A stretch of DNA of 64,000 bases from assembly GCF_021502675.1 (NCBI RefSeq), contig NZ_JAKFHA010000042.1:1-64000 (forward strand). The letters are read 5' to 3'. The notes below the pieces were generated by a model. It did not search any database. It was not told the DNA's origin and saw nothing but the letters and a program-made list of their open reading frames with translations. Below, one piece after another: positions 1 through 11,385 of the stretch. Within the stretch, counting starts at the first letter, position 1, and the number at the start of each line of letters is the position of its first letter. This DNA comes from Yinghuangia soli (GTDB lineage Bacteria; Actinomycetota; Actinomycetes; Streptomycetales; Streptomycetaceae). A program made the translations under genes and the position numbers.

Positions 1-10
1 GGCCGGACCG

Positions 11-2347
11 TCAGCCCACCGGGGGCTTGGGGAGGCGGCCGGAGCCGGAGACGTCGGTGCCCCACCCGATGTCGTCACCGGTGTCGTGACCGGCGTGGTA
101 CGGCGCCGCGTGGCGGCCGGCCAGGACCGGCTCGCGGGGTGCGGCGGCCTTGGGCTCGTCATCGTCGTCGCCGCTGCCGTGGTCCATCTGCGGCAGCCAG
201 CCGAGCCACTTGGGCAGGTACCAGTTGCGGTCGCCGAGGAGGCCCATGACGGCCGGCAGCAGGATGGCGCGGATGATCGTGGCGTCCAGCAGGACCGCGA
301 CCGCGAGGCCGACGCCCATCTGCTTCATCTGCTGCATGGACAGGGTGCCGAAGACCGCGAACACCGCCACCATGATGACCGCGGCGCTGGTGACCACGCC
401 GGCGGTGCTGCGCACGCCGTGGGCGACCGCGTCATTGGTGCTCATGCCCTTGTCGTACGCCTCGCGGATCCGGCTGACGACGAACACGTGGTAGTCCATC
501 GAGAGGCCGAAGAGCACCACGAAGAGGAACAGCGGCAGCCACGAGGTGATCGCGCCGGGGGCGTCGGTGCCGACCAGGAAGTCGCCGTAGCCGTGCTGGA
601 AGACCAGCGTGAGCACGCCGTACGCGGCGCCCACCGAGAGCAGGTTGAGCACGATCGCGGTGATCGCGATGTTGAGCGAGCGGAACGAGACCAGCATCAG
701 CAGGAAGGCGAACAGGAGCACGAACCCGAACGCGATGGGGGTGGTCTTGTCCAGCTGGGCGTTGAAGTCCTCGGTGCCCGCGACGTCGCCGGTGACCGGG
801 GCGTCGACGCCCTTGACCTTCTCCAGCGTGCCGGGGATGACGTCGCTGCGCAGCTGCTTGAGCTTCTTGACGTCGTCGCCCGGGGTGAACGGGACGCTGA
901 TGCTCATCAGGTCGGTGTGCCCCGGGTAGGTGCGCTCCTCGATCTGGTCGGTCGCGATGCCCTTGGCGATGGCCGCGTCGCGGAACGCCTGCACCGCTGC
1001 CTTGAAGTCCGCGGCGTTGATGTCCGGGGCCTTGACCACGACGACCTGGGGGGACGGGCCGCCGGGGAACTTCGCGTTGATCTCCTTGTAGGTCTGGACG
1101 ATGGGCTCGTTCTTGGGGAGTTCCTTGTCCAGCGGCAGCAGCGACTTCTTCATGTCGAAGGCCGGGATGGTGAGGGCGATCAGCAGGCCGCCGGCCACCA
1201 GGGTCCAGGCGAGCGGGCGCTTGAGCACGGTGCCGAGGATCGCGCCCCAGAACTTGCCGCCGTCCGGCGACGGGCGGCGCATGCGGCCCAGGCCCGGGAT
1301 CTTGCCCGCGTCGACCTTGTCGCCGAGCATCGAGAGCAGCGCCGGGAGGACGGTGACCGAGCCGAGCATCGCGGTGAAGACGACCAGAATGGTGCCCAGC
1401 GCCATGGACTGGAACTGGTCCAGGCCGGTGAGCAGCATGCCGGCCATGGCGACCATGACGGTGATGCCGGAGATGAGGACCGAGCGGCCGGAGGTCGCGG
1501 CGGCGATCTCCAGGGCGCGCTCCGGGTCGCGGCCCTTGGCGCGCTCCTCGCGCTCGCGGCGGATGTAGAAGAGGCAGTAGTCGACGCCGACCGCGAGGCC
1601 GATCAGCAGCATCACGGACATCGTGACCTCGCTGGTCGGGATGATCCGGGTGGCCAGCGCGAGGAGGCCGATGCCGGCCGCGATGAAGGCGGTCAGCGCG
1701 AGCACGACGGGCAGCAGGGCCGCGACGATGGCGCCGAAGGCGATGAGCAGGATGCCCAGCGCGAGCGGGACCGCGGTCCATTCGGCGGTCTTGAAGTCCT
1801 TGCCGATGGTGTCGCTGAACCACTTCTCGGAGGTCGCGTCGCCGAGCTGCGCGACCTTGACCTCGGGGTGCGCCGCCTTGCCGGCCGCGATGGCGTCCAT
1901 GATCGGGTCGAGCTGGTCGACCGCGTCGTCCGGCTTGCCGATGATGTCGAACTGCGCGAGGGCGGCGGTGCCGTCCTCGGAGATCGCGCCTTCGACCTTC
2001 GGGTCGTAGGGCGAGCGGATGTTCTCGACCTTGCCGCTGGCCTGGAGGCGGCCCAGGATGTCGGCGACCGCGGCCTTGACGGCCGGGTCGTCGGCGCGCT
2101 TGCCGGCGGTGCTGGTGACCAGCAGCATCTCGCTTGCCGGGTCCTCGACCTCGGCCTTCTCGATGATCTTCTCGGCGCGGCCGGCCTCGCCGGGCGTCAT
2201 GTCGCCTTCGGACAGTTCCTTGGAACCGGCCATGCTGCCGATGACCACCGACAGGACCACGAAGAGCAGCCAGGCGAGCACTGCGGTCTTCCGGTTTCGT
2301 GCGCTCCAACCGCCCATCGAGGCGGCGAGATTGCGCCTGCGTGCCAT
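11..2347 (-). CDS. MMPL/RND family membrane transporter
   Basis: A 778-residue RND-superfamily permease of the MMPL type, expected to move lipids or other hydrophobic compounds across the membrane using the proton gradient. An N-terminal membrane segment lies at about residues 25-42. Two blocks of five to six helices follow, separated by large extracytoplasmic domains. Each block carries the Asp-Tyr pair typical of the family, in GLAVGVDYCLFY and in FGLSMDYHVFVVSR, which corresponds to the proton-relay helices. The tail is acidic, then Pro/Gly-rich. The ATG at 2345-2347 is chosen because AAGGAG lies just upstream; the frame stays open further upstream but that part does not look coding. No TetR-type regulator is adjacent, unlike at many MMPL loci. 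The substrate is unknown. Confidence 0.9.
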   Translation of the reverse strand: MARRRNLAASMGGWSARNRKTAVLAWLLFVVLSVVIGSMAGSKELSEGDMTPGEAGRAEKIIEKAEVEDPASEMLLVTSTAGKRADDPAVKAAVADILGRLQASGKVENIRSPYDPKVEGAISEDGTAALAQFDIIGKPDDAVDQLDPIMDAIAAGKAAHPEVKVAQLGDATSEKWFSDTIGKDFKTAEWTAVPLALGILLIAFGAIVAALLPVVLALTAFIAAGIGLLALATRIIPTSEVTMSVMLLIGLAVGVDYCLFYIRREREERAKGRDPERALEIAAATSGRSVLISGITVMVAMAGMLLTGLDQFQSMALGTILVVFTAMLGSVTVLPALLSMLGDKVDAGKIPGLGRMRRPSPDGGKFWGAILGTVLKRPLAWTLVAGGLLIALTIPAFDMKKSLLPLDKELPKNEPIVQTYKEINAKFPGGPSPQVVVVKAPDINAADFKAAVQAFRDAAIAKGIATDQIEERTYPGHTDLMSISVPFTPGDDVKKLKQLRSDVIPGTLEKVKGVDAPVTGDVAGTEDFNAQLDKTTPIAFGFVLLFAFLLMLVSFRSLNIAITAIVLNLLSVGAAYGVLTLVFQHGYGDFLVGTDAPGAITSWLPLFLFVVLFGLSMDYHVFVVSRIREAYDKGMSTNDAVAHGVRSTAGVVTSAAVIMVAVFAVFGTLSMQQMKQMGVGLAVAVLLDATIIRAILLPAVMGLLGDRNWYLPKWLGWLPQMDHGSGDDDDEPKAAAPREPVLAGRHAAPYHAGHDTGDDIGWGTDVSGSGRLPKPPVG

Positions 2348-2969
2348 GGGTTCGTTCTCCTTCGTCGCGTGTGCGTACGCGGCGGAACCGCCCCGAGTCG
2401 GTGGTTCCCGTGCTGTCGGTACGACGCTACGAGTGCGGGGCGAACGGACCCATCCGGCGGCCTGCCGTATCGCGCGGGTGTGGGCGCCCGTACCGGTGGT
2501 AGGGCTAACCCCACCCCCGGGACGGCGCGGCTGCGCCGGTGAGCCGACCCGTGGCGTCGGCCAAGAACCTACGGCGGCAAGATCGTTCGATGCATACCGA
2601 GTAGCCACAATGCGCGAATTGCCCGGTGGGCGCGGATATCAGAACCCCGCCCGGAGTTGCCCTGATACCAAGTCAATTCGCGTGAGCAGCAAGGAAGTTG
2701 ACGAAGCCACCGCGGAACGGCGGAGCGGCGGCCGCAGGAAAGCGACGGGGCGACGACGAGCGTCCGGGCAATGGGCGCGCTGCGGATCCGGTGCTCGCCC
2801 GACCGCGGTCATGCCTCGGCGTGCGTGCCGGGCGGCTCGGAGCGCGGTCGACGCGCCCGGGCGCAGGCGGAGGAGGCCGAGCTGCAGCGGGGCGTGCCGG
2901 GCACAGAGCACTCCACGCTGCCGGGGGCGTGCGTGCATCCTTCGCCGCGTCCGCGGCTTCGGGCCGGGG
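2348..2969. other. intergenic region, no gene seen
   Basis: These 622 bases separate the MMPL start from the end of the next minus-strand gene. Several open frames cross it, but none has a convincing start, ribosome binding site or recognisable protein. The stretch around 2600-2700 is less GC-rich than its surroundings, so it may carry the promoter of the transporter gene. No clear consensus boxes were found. Confidence 0.5.
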
Positions 2970-3272
2970 TCAGCTGATGAGCGTGGCCAGGATGGCGATG
3001 GCGCCGGTGATGAGGAGCATCGCGCCGAGGATGGCGAGCATGGCCTTGCCGGCCGGCTTGTCCGGGTCCGGCGGGGCCAGCACCGGGACGAAGACGTCCT
3101 CGCCCTGGGCGGCGCGGTCCGCGGCCGCGGCGTCCGCGCGGGCCTTGTGCGCCTCGGCCTCGACGGCGCGGGCCTGCTCCTCGCGGGCCTTGCGGGCCGC
3201 GACGGCACGGGCGTACCGCTCCTTGGAGGACTCGCCCTTGCCGGGCCCGGGCTGCGACGGTGATGCGGACAT
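2970..3272 (-). CDS. small single-span membrane protein
   Basis: A 100-residue hypothetical protein. The N-terminal half is a charged, Ala/Lys/Glu/Arg-rich helix, probably a coiled coil (KERYARAVAARKAREEQARA). A short acidic-proline linker follows, then one C-terminal membrane segment (MLAILGAMLLITGAIAILAT). That topology suggests a tail-anchored protein with the helix in the cytoplasm. It lies downstream of fabI on the same strand, but a strong hairpin at 3341-3389 separates them, so it probably has its own promoter. The ATG at 3270-3272 is the start that gives this compact protein. I do not recognise a named family. Confidence 0.65.
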   Translation of the reverse strand: MSASPSQPGPGKGESSKERYARAVAARKAREEQARAVEAEAHKARADAAAADRAAQGEDVFVPVLAPPDPDKPAGKAMLAILGAMLLITGAIAILATLIS

Positions 3273-3340
3273 GGAACGAGTCTCGCAGACGCCCGCGGGC
3301 GCTTTGCCCCGGGTCGGGAGCTTGTCCCCCGGCTGTGCAA

Positions 3341-3389
3341 CGCCTGAGGGCCGGCGGCCGCGCGGAGTGCGGTCGTCGGCCCTCAGGCG
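3341..3389 (-). terminator. rho-independent-like hairpin after fabI
   Basis: A 13-bp perfect stem (3341-3353 with 3377-3389) sits just after the fabI stop codon. There is no U tract, as is usual for GC-rich actinomycete terminators. It should end the fabG-fabI transcript. Confidence 0.7.
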
Positions 3390-3402
3390 GAACGTCGGAA
3401 GA

Positions 3403-4176
3403 TCAGGCGCCCATGGCGTGCAGGCCGCCGTCGACGTGCACGACCTCGCCCGTGGTCTTGGGGAACCAGTCGGACAGCAGGCCGACCACGCCGCGCGCGG
3501 CGGGCTCGGGGTCATTGAGGTCCCAACCCAGCGGGGCCTTCTCGTTCCAGACGCCCTCGAACGCGTCGAAGCCGGGGATCGAGCGGGCCGCCATGGTCTT
3601 GACCGGGCCGGCCGAGACGAGGTTGACGCGCACGTTCTGGTCGCCGAGGTACTTGGCGAGGTAGCGCGAGGTGGCCTCGAGGCCGGCCTTCGCGACGCCC
3701 ATCCAGTCGTAGCCGGGCCACGCGACCTGCGCGTCGAAGTCCAGGCCGACGACCGACAGCGAGCCGTCCTTCGGCTTGAGCGGCAGGGTCGCCATGGTGA
3801 GCGACTTCAGCGAGAACGCCGAGACCTGCACTGCGGTGGAGACGTCCTCGTACTTGGTATTAAGGAAGTTGCCGCCGAGCGCGTCCTGCGGGCCGAAGGC
3901 GATCGAGTGCACGACGCCGTCGATGCCGTCCACGTGCTGGCGCACGTTCTCGGCGAGCGCGTCGAGGTGCTCCTGGTTCGTCACGTCCAGCTCGATGACC
4001 GGCGCGGGCTTGGGCAGCCGGCCCGCGATGCGGTTGACCAGTGAGAGGCGGCCGAAGCCGGTGAGGACGACCTCGGCGCCTTCCTCCTGCGCGAGGCGCG
4101 CGACGTGGAAGGCGATCGAGGCGTCCGTCAGGACGCCGGTGACGAGAATGCGCTTGCCGGCCAGAAGGTCGCCCAT
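3403..4176 (-). CDS. fabI: enoyl-[acyl-carrier-protein] reductase (NADH), InhA/FabI type
   Basis: A 257-residue short-chain dehydrogenase-fold enzyme for the last step of each FASII elongation cycle, reducing trans-2-enoyl-ACP with NADH. The N-terminus has the relaxed nucleotide motif of enoyl reductases (TGVLTDASIAFHVARLAQ) instead of the classical GxxxGxG. The active site has the enoyl-reductase spacing Tyr-x6-Lys in YDWMGVAKAGLEA. The C-terminus ends GGLHAMGA. The segment FGPQDALGGNFLN resembles mycobacterial InhA. The gene starts 3 nt after the fabG stop, so the two are co-transcribed and probably translationally coupled. This fabG-inhA pairing is conserved in actinomycetes. Confidence 0.95.
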   Translation of the reverse strand: MGDLLAGKRILVTGVLTDASIAFHVARLAQEEGAEVVLTGFGRLSLVNRIAGRLPKPAPVIELDVTNQEHLDALAENVRQHVDGIDGVVHSIAFGPQDALGGNFLNTKYEDVSTAVQVSAFSLKSLTMATLPLKPKDGSLSVVGLDFDAQVAWPGYDWMGVAKAGLEATSRYLAKYLGDQNVRVNLVSAGPVKTMAARSIPGFDAFEGVWNEKAPLGWDLNDPEPAARGVVGLLSDWFPKTTGEVVHVDGGLHAMGA

Positions 4177-4179
4177 GCG

Positions 4180-6709
<2,530 letters not shown>

Positions 6710-6713
<4 letters not shown>

Positions 6714-8134
6714 CGCAGGGGACCCAGGGGACGCACGGCACGGGTGCGGTGACCGCGCCGGGCGAGATCGTGGAGCGGGCGCTCGCGCTGTCGCAGGCGG
6801 ACGGCTGCGTGGTGATCGCGCAGGAGAGCACCACCGCGAACCTGCGCTGGGCGGGCAACTCGCTGACCACGAACGGCCTCACGCAGGGCCGCCAGGTCTC
6901 GGTGGTGGCGACCGTGGACGGTGCCGAGGGCACCGCGTCGGGCGTGGTCTCGCGCAGCGGGGTGACGGTCGACCAGCTGGAGGAGCTGGTGCGGGCGGCC
7001 GAGGCGGCGGCGCGGCAGGCCGGTCCGGCCGAGGACGCCAATCCGCTGGTGTCCGGCACCGGGTTCGCGGCGGGCTTCGGGGACGCCCCGGCGCGCACCT
7101 CGATCGAGGTGTTCAAGGACTTCGCACCGGCGCTCGGCGAGGCGTTCGCCCGCGCCCGGGCCGGGGGCCGCAAGCTGTACGGCTTCGCGTCGCACGAGAT
7201 GACGTCGACGTACGTGGGCAACTCCGCGGGCCTGCGGGCCCGGCACGACCAGCCCACCGGCACCTTCGAGTTGAACGCCAAGTCGGCGGACATGGCCCGC
7301 TCGGCGTGGCACGGCATCGCGACGCGCGACTTCGCGGACGTGGACGTGGCGGCCGCCGAGGCGGAGCTGGAGCAGCGCATCGGATGGGCCGCGCGGCAGG
7401 TGGACCTGCCCGCGGGCAGGTACGAGACGCTGCTGCCGCCGAGTGCGGTGGCGGACCTGATGATCTATCTGGCGTGGTCGGCTGGGGCGCGCGACGCACA
7501 CGAGGGCCGCACGGTGTTCAGCAAGCCGGGCGGCGGCACGCGGGTCGGCGAGAAGCTCGCCACGCTGCCGCTGACCCTGCGCAGCGACCCGGCGTACCCG
7601 GGGCTGGCGTGTGCGCCGTTCTCGATGGCGCTGGCGTCGGGCGACACGTCGTCGGTGTTCGACAACGGGCTGCCGCTCGCGCCGACGTCGTGGATCGCGG
7701 ACGGGGTGCTGGCCGCGCTGCCGGCCAGCCGGCACTCGGCGAAGCTGGCCGGGCTGCCCGCGGCGCCGGACGTGGACAACCTGGTGCTGGAAAGCGCGGG
7801 CGCGGACCGGTCGCTCGCGGATATGGTCGCCTCCACGAAGCGCGGCCTGCTGCTGACCTGCCTGTGGTACATCCGCGAGGTGGACCCGCAGACCCTGCTG
7901 CTGACCGGCCTCACGCGCGACGGGGTCTACCTGGTCGAGGACGGCGAGGTCGTCGGCGCGGTCAACAACTACCGCTTCAACGAGTCCCCGGTGGACCTGC
8001 TCGGCCGGGTGACCGAGGCGGGCCGCACCGAGCGGACCATGCCGCGCGAGTGGGGCGACTACTTCTCGCGGGCGGCGATGCCGCCGATCCGCGTACCGGA
8101 CTTCAACATGAGTTCGGTGAGCCAGGCGTCGTAG
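6710..8134 (+). CDS. pmbA: TldE/PmbA family protein, partner of TldD
   Basis: A 474-residue TldE/PmbA homologue that should pair with the preceding TldD. It lacks the HExxxH metal motif, as expected for the non-catalytic partner, which holds the dimer and helps thread substrate. The conserved C-terminal TldD/E fold is visible (LAPTSWIADGV, YLVEDGEVVGAVNNYRFNESP). Its ATG overlaps the tldD stop by 4 nt. No RiPP precursor gene is visible next to the pair, so a housekeeping proteolytic role is more likely than a dedicated maturation role. Confidence 0.9.
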
Positions 8135-8193
8135 CGCCGGTCGTCCCGACCGACGGCGGCGCCGGTTCCCGGACCTTCGCGTCGAGGAGGCGC

Positions 8194-8742
8194 ATGGACG
8201 AAAAACGCCAGGTCAAGGTGTCGAAATACCTGTCGAGGGCGCTCCGGCACCAGCCGGAGCGCCTCGGCATCGCTCTTGACCCCGCCGGCTGGGCGGACAT
8301 CGGGGAGCTGCTCGCGGCGTGTGCCGCGCGCGGCTTCGAGGTGACCCGCGCGGAGCTCGACCTGGTGGTCGAGCGCAGTGACAAGCAGCGGTTCGCGCTG
8401 TCCGAGGACGGGCTGCGGATCCGCGCGAACCAGGGGCACACGGTCGCGGTCGAGCTGGGCCTGCCGCCCGCCGATCCGCCGGAGGAGCTGTTCCACGGGA
8501 CGGCGGGCCGGGTGGTGGACACGATCCTCGCCGAGGGCCTCAAGGCGATGGACCGGCACGACGTGCACTTGTCGCCGGACGCGGACACGGCGCGCCGGGT
8601 CGGCGCGCGGCGCGGGCGGCCGGTGGTGCTGGTGGTCGAGTCGGGCCGCATGCACCGCGACGGGCACGTGTTCCGGGTGTCCGCCAACGGGGTGTGGCTG
8701 GTGGCCGCGGTCCCTGCGGAGTACGTGCGCCGGGAGTCGTGA
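8194..8742 (+). CDS. kptA: RNA 2'-phosphotransferase, Tpt1/KptA family
   Basis: A 182-residue KptA/Tpt1 enzyme. The family removes an internal RNA 2'-phosphate by transferring it to NAD+, giving ADP-ribose 1'',2''-cyclic phosphate; in bacteria it can also ADP-ribosylate RNA ends. The N-terminal winged-helix lobe shows the conserved KYLSRALRHQPERLG and RFALSEDGLRIRANQGH. The C-terminal ADP-ribosyltransferase lobe has LFHGTAGRVVDTILAEGL and DVHLSPD. These hold the family's Arg-His-Arg-Arg residues. GAGGAGG precedes the ATG at 8194. It is 59 nt after pmbA and may be in the same transcript. Its physiological substrate in bacteria is unclear. Confidence 0.93.
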   Translation: MDEKRQVKVSKYLSRALRHQPERLGIALDPAGWADIGELLAACAARGFEVTRAELDLVVERSDKQRFALSEDGLRIRANQGHTVAVELGLPPADPPEELFHGTAGRVVDTILAEGLKAMDRHDVHLSPDADTARRVGARRGRPVVLVVESGRMHRDGHVFRVSANGVWLVAAVPAEYVRRES

Positions 8743-8893
8743 GCCGCCGGATGCGCGGCAGGGGCCGGGGCTGGGCCGTCCGTGGGACAACACGGGGCAA
8801 AGCCCGGGCCCCGGTCTCGTTCCGCCCCGGAGCCGGGCGTACCGTGGAAGTGAGGCGGCCGACGGCACGGCGGCGGCGGGACAAGGGGTGCTG

Positions 8894-9451
8894 GTGAATC
8901 GCGAGCATGGCGCCAAGGCACCGGTCTTCGAGATCAGCGGTGCGCGCAAGAGCCTGACCGAGGACGTGCGCGGACGGCAGCGCCGCTATGTGCTGTCGAT
9001 GTCGATCCGCACGGTGTGCTTCCTGCTCGCGGTGGTGCTCAGCGGGCCGCTGCGCTGGGTGATGCTGGCGGGTGCGGTGCTGCTGCCGTACGTCGCGGTG
9101 GTCGTCGCGAACGGCGGGCGCAGCAAGGCGGGTGACGCGCCGCTTTCGCAGGTGGTGCCGCCGCAGGCGCACCGGGCTATCGAGGCGCCGCCCGAGGCGG
9201 TGCTCACCAGTGCTGAGCGGCACGACATCAAGGTGACGCCGGAGGACGCGTGGATCGTGCCGGACGACGCGGACCCGGGCGCGGCGAAGTCGGCCGGGCA
9301 CGGCGGCGTGTGGGTCACCACGGTGGCCGGGACGGCCGAGCACGTGGTGCGCGATGCGCCGGGCCAGGGCCGCGCGGAAGCCGGTCCGGAGGGGCCTGCG
9401 AAGCCGGCCCCCGGTACAGCTGACGGTCCGCCAGAAGGTAACCGTCAGTAA
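8894..9451 (+). CDS. DUF3099 family membrane protein
   Basis: A 185-residue protein with the DUF3099 pattern of actinomycetes: a conserved N-terminal FEISGARKSLTEDVRGRQRRY segment (split here as FEISGARKSLTED, then GRQRRY). Two membrane helices follow (TVCFLLAVVLSGPLRWVML and LAGAVLLPYVAVVVAN), then a long polar tail. The function is unknown. GTG at 8894 has AAGGGG just upstream; GTG at 8888 is a possible alternative. In Streptomyces this family commonly lies near moaA, as here. A perfect palindrome at 9462-9483 closes the gene. Confidence 0.8.
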   Translation: MNREHGAKAPVFEISGARKSLTEDVRGRQRRYVLSMSIRTVCFLLAVVLSGPLRWVMLAGAVLLPYVAVVVANGGRSKAGDAPLSQVVPPQAHRAIEAPPEAVLTSAERHDIKVTPEDAWIVPDDADPGAAKSAGHGGVWVTTVAGTAEHVVRDAPGQGRAEAGPEGPAKPAPGTADGPPEGNRQ

Positions 9452-9461
9452 GTCGTTGCGG

Positions 9462-9483
9462 CCTGCGGCGGGCCCGCCGCAGG
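9462..9483. terminator. perfect 22-bp GC palindrome
   Basis: CCTGCGGCGGG followed directly by its reverse complement lies 10 nt after the DUF3099 stop. It can form a strong hairpin in either direction and is the best candidate terminator here. The rest of the 9452-9783 gap contains no gene that I can support. Confidence 0.55.
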
Positions 9484-9783
9484 GGGTCGGGAAGACGTGC
9501 GCAAAATCGCCCCTGACGCGTTCGCGGATGGGGCTTCACGTCGGGCGCGGACGTGCCATACTTCAAAACGTGCTCCGTATCCCCCGTCGGAGCGACCGAC
9601 GCGATGCCGGGCGGCTCCCCCCGTGGCTGCCCGGCATCGCCCGTGTCCGGGCCCGTTGCGCCGGTGCCGGTGTCCTGCCCCGGTCATCACGCAGCGCAGC
9701 GGAACCGGGCTTTCCCGCCGCGGCGTTCCCGGTCGGGGCAGCCGCAGGCCGGGGCGGCGATGCGGACTTGCGATACTGAGGGC

Positions 9784-10074
9784 ATGTTTCCCACCGAAGA
9801 ACCGGCGCAGCCGATCTGCTCGGCCAAGGGCTGCCGTGCGGAGCCGGATTACGTCCTGGTCTGGAACAACCCGAAGTTGCACACCCCGGACCGCCGCAAG
9901 ACGTGGCTGGCCTGCGGTGAACACCGGGAGCACCTGGGGCAGTTCCTTGCGGTGCGCGGGTTCCTGAAGGACACGGTGCCGTTCGGCGAGTGGACCGCGC
10001 AGGAGCAACAGGGACAGCAGGAGCAGCAGGGGCCGGAGCAGCAGGGCAGGCCGGACGACGGCTCGCAGGCGTAG
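9784..10074 (+). CDS. small Cys/His-rich conserved protein
   Basis: A 96-residue protein with the pattern PICSAKGCRAEPDYVLVWNN, then LACGEHREHLGQFLAVRGFL. The Cys-x4-Cys followed by Cys-x2-His and a further His suggests a small metal-binding fold. Short proteins like this are found next to moaA in Streptomyces and are sometimes labelled acetone carboxylase, a label the sequence does not support. The C-terminal 25 residues are Gln/Glu/Gly repeats (EQQGQQEQQGPEQQG). ATG at 9784 is the only reasonable start. It converges on moaA with a 24-nt gap. Confidence 0.65.
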   Translation: MFPTEEPAQPICSAKGCRAEPDYVLVWNNPKLHTPDRRKTWLACGEHREHLGQFLAVRGFLKDTVPFGEWTAQEQQGQQEQQGPEQQGRPDDGSQA

Positions 10075-10098
10075 GCAGGGGGCCGAACGCCCGGGCGG

Positions 10099-11130
10099 TC
10101 AGCCGCCGATGGCGGACATCGGGCGGGCGGGCTGCAGGAACGTCGGGTCGTCGATGCCGGCGCCGGCCTTCTTGGTGGCCATGGCGGCCCGCCAGCGGTC
10201 CGCGAGCTCGTCGTCGGATGCGCCGGCGCGCAAGGCGCTGCGCAGGTCCGATTCCTCGCGCGCGAAGAGGCAGTTGCGGATCTGGCCGTCGGCGGTGAGC
10301 CGGGTGCGGTCGCAGGCGCCGCAGAACGGGCGGGTGACGGTGCCGATGACGCCGACCCGGCCGGGGCCGCCGTCCACGAGCCAGCGTTCGGCGGGTGCGC
10401 TGCCGCGGGCGGTGTCGCCTTCGGGGGTGAGCCGGAAGGCGGCGGACAGGTCGCGGAGGATCTCCTCGGCGGTGACCATCTGCTCGCGCTTCCAGCCGTG
10501 CTGGGCGTCGAGCGGCATCTGCTCGATGAACCGCAGTTCGTAGCCGCGTTCCAGGCACCAGGCCAGGAGTGCGGGGGCTTCGTCGTCGTTGACGCCGCGC
10601 ATGAGGACGGCGTTGACCTTGACGGGGGTGAGTCCGGCTTCGGCTGCGGCGGCCATGCCGGCCACGACGTCGTGGTGCCGGTCGCGCCGGGTGAGGGTGT
10701 GGAAGCGGGCCGGGTCGAGGGTGTCCAGCGAGACGTTGACGCGGTCCAGGCCGGCGGCCTTGAGCGTTCCGGCGAGCTTGGTGAGGCCGAGGCCGTTGGT
10801 GGTGACGGACTGCTTGGGCCGCGGTTCGAGTGCGGCGACCTGTTCGATGATGCCGGGCAGGCCGCGGCGCATGAGCGGTTCGCCGCCGGTGAACCGGACC
10901 TCGGTGACGCCGAGCCGGGTGACCGCGACGGTGATGAGCCGGACGATCTCGGCGTCGGTGAGCAGCTCGGGCTTGGGCAGCCAGTCGAGGCCTTCCGCGG
11001 GCATGCAGTACGTGCAGCGCAGGTTGCAGCGGTCGGTCAGGGACACCCGGAGGTCGGTGGCGACGCGGCCGAAGGCGTCGACGAGCCCGGTCTGCAACCC
11101 TGGCCCCGTCGTCGGCGTCTCGACTGTCAT
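10099..11130 (-). CDS. moaA: GTP 3',8-cyclase, molybdenum cofactor biosynthesis
   Basis: A 343-residue radical SAM enzyme that with MoaC converts GTP to cyclic pyranopterin monophosphate, the first step of Moco synthesis. The N-terminal 4Fe-4S/SAM site is CNLRCTYC (Cys-x3-Cys-x2-Cys). The GGEP motif is in VRFTGGEPLM. The C-terminal GTP-binding cluster is FCGACDRTR with a third Cys in IRNCLFA. The protein ends in the conserved Gly-Gly (SAIGG), which is needed for activity. ATG at 11128-11130 follows GAGGAG. The frame stays open far upstream, but that part is antisense to the peptidase gene. No other Moco gene lies beside it. Confidence 0.96.
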   Translation of the reverse strand: MTVETPTTGPGLQTGLVDAFGRVATDLRVSLTDRCNLRCTYCMPAEGLDWLPKPELLTDAEIVRLITVAVTRLGVTEVRFTGGEPLMRRGLPGIIEQVAALEPRPKQSVTTNGLGLTKLAGTLKAAGLDRVNVSLDTLDPARFHTLTRRDRHHDVVAGMAAAAEAGLTPVKVNAVLMRGVNDDEAPALLAWCLERGYELRFIEQMPLDAQHGWKREQMVTAEEILRDLSAAFRLTPEGDTARGSAPAERWLVDGGPGRVGVIGTVTRPFCGACDRTRLTADGQIRNCLFAREESDLRSALRAGASDDELADRWRAAMATKKAGAGIDDPTFLQPARPMSAIGG

Positions 11131-11385
11131 GGCGCTCTCCTCACCCCCAGGGCCGGCGTGCTTCGGCGCCGGGTCCGGCTTCGGCCCCCAGAGTACGCAC
11201 GGCAGGCAAGGACGTGATCGGCGCCACCCTCCTTCGCGCAGGCGGGCCGGCCCCCGTCGCGGTACGAGCGGGCGCCCGGACGCGTTGCAGCCCGGCAGCG
11301 TGGCGTATCCCATAGCGCTGCAGGGGCCCGACCCGGTACGGCACACGGCCGTCATACGTAATGATCCTGCGGGGAGGATCCGACG

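Noticed and set aside
86-2542. A long plus-strand open frame antisense to the MMPL gene
   Set aside because: Its translation is Arg/His/Gln/Glu/Asp-rich low-complexity sequence, as expected opposite a high-GC gene. The MMPL frame has clear domains.
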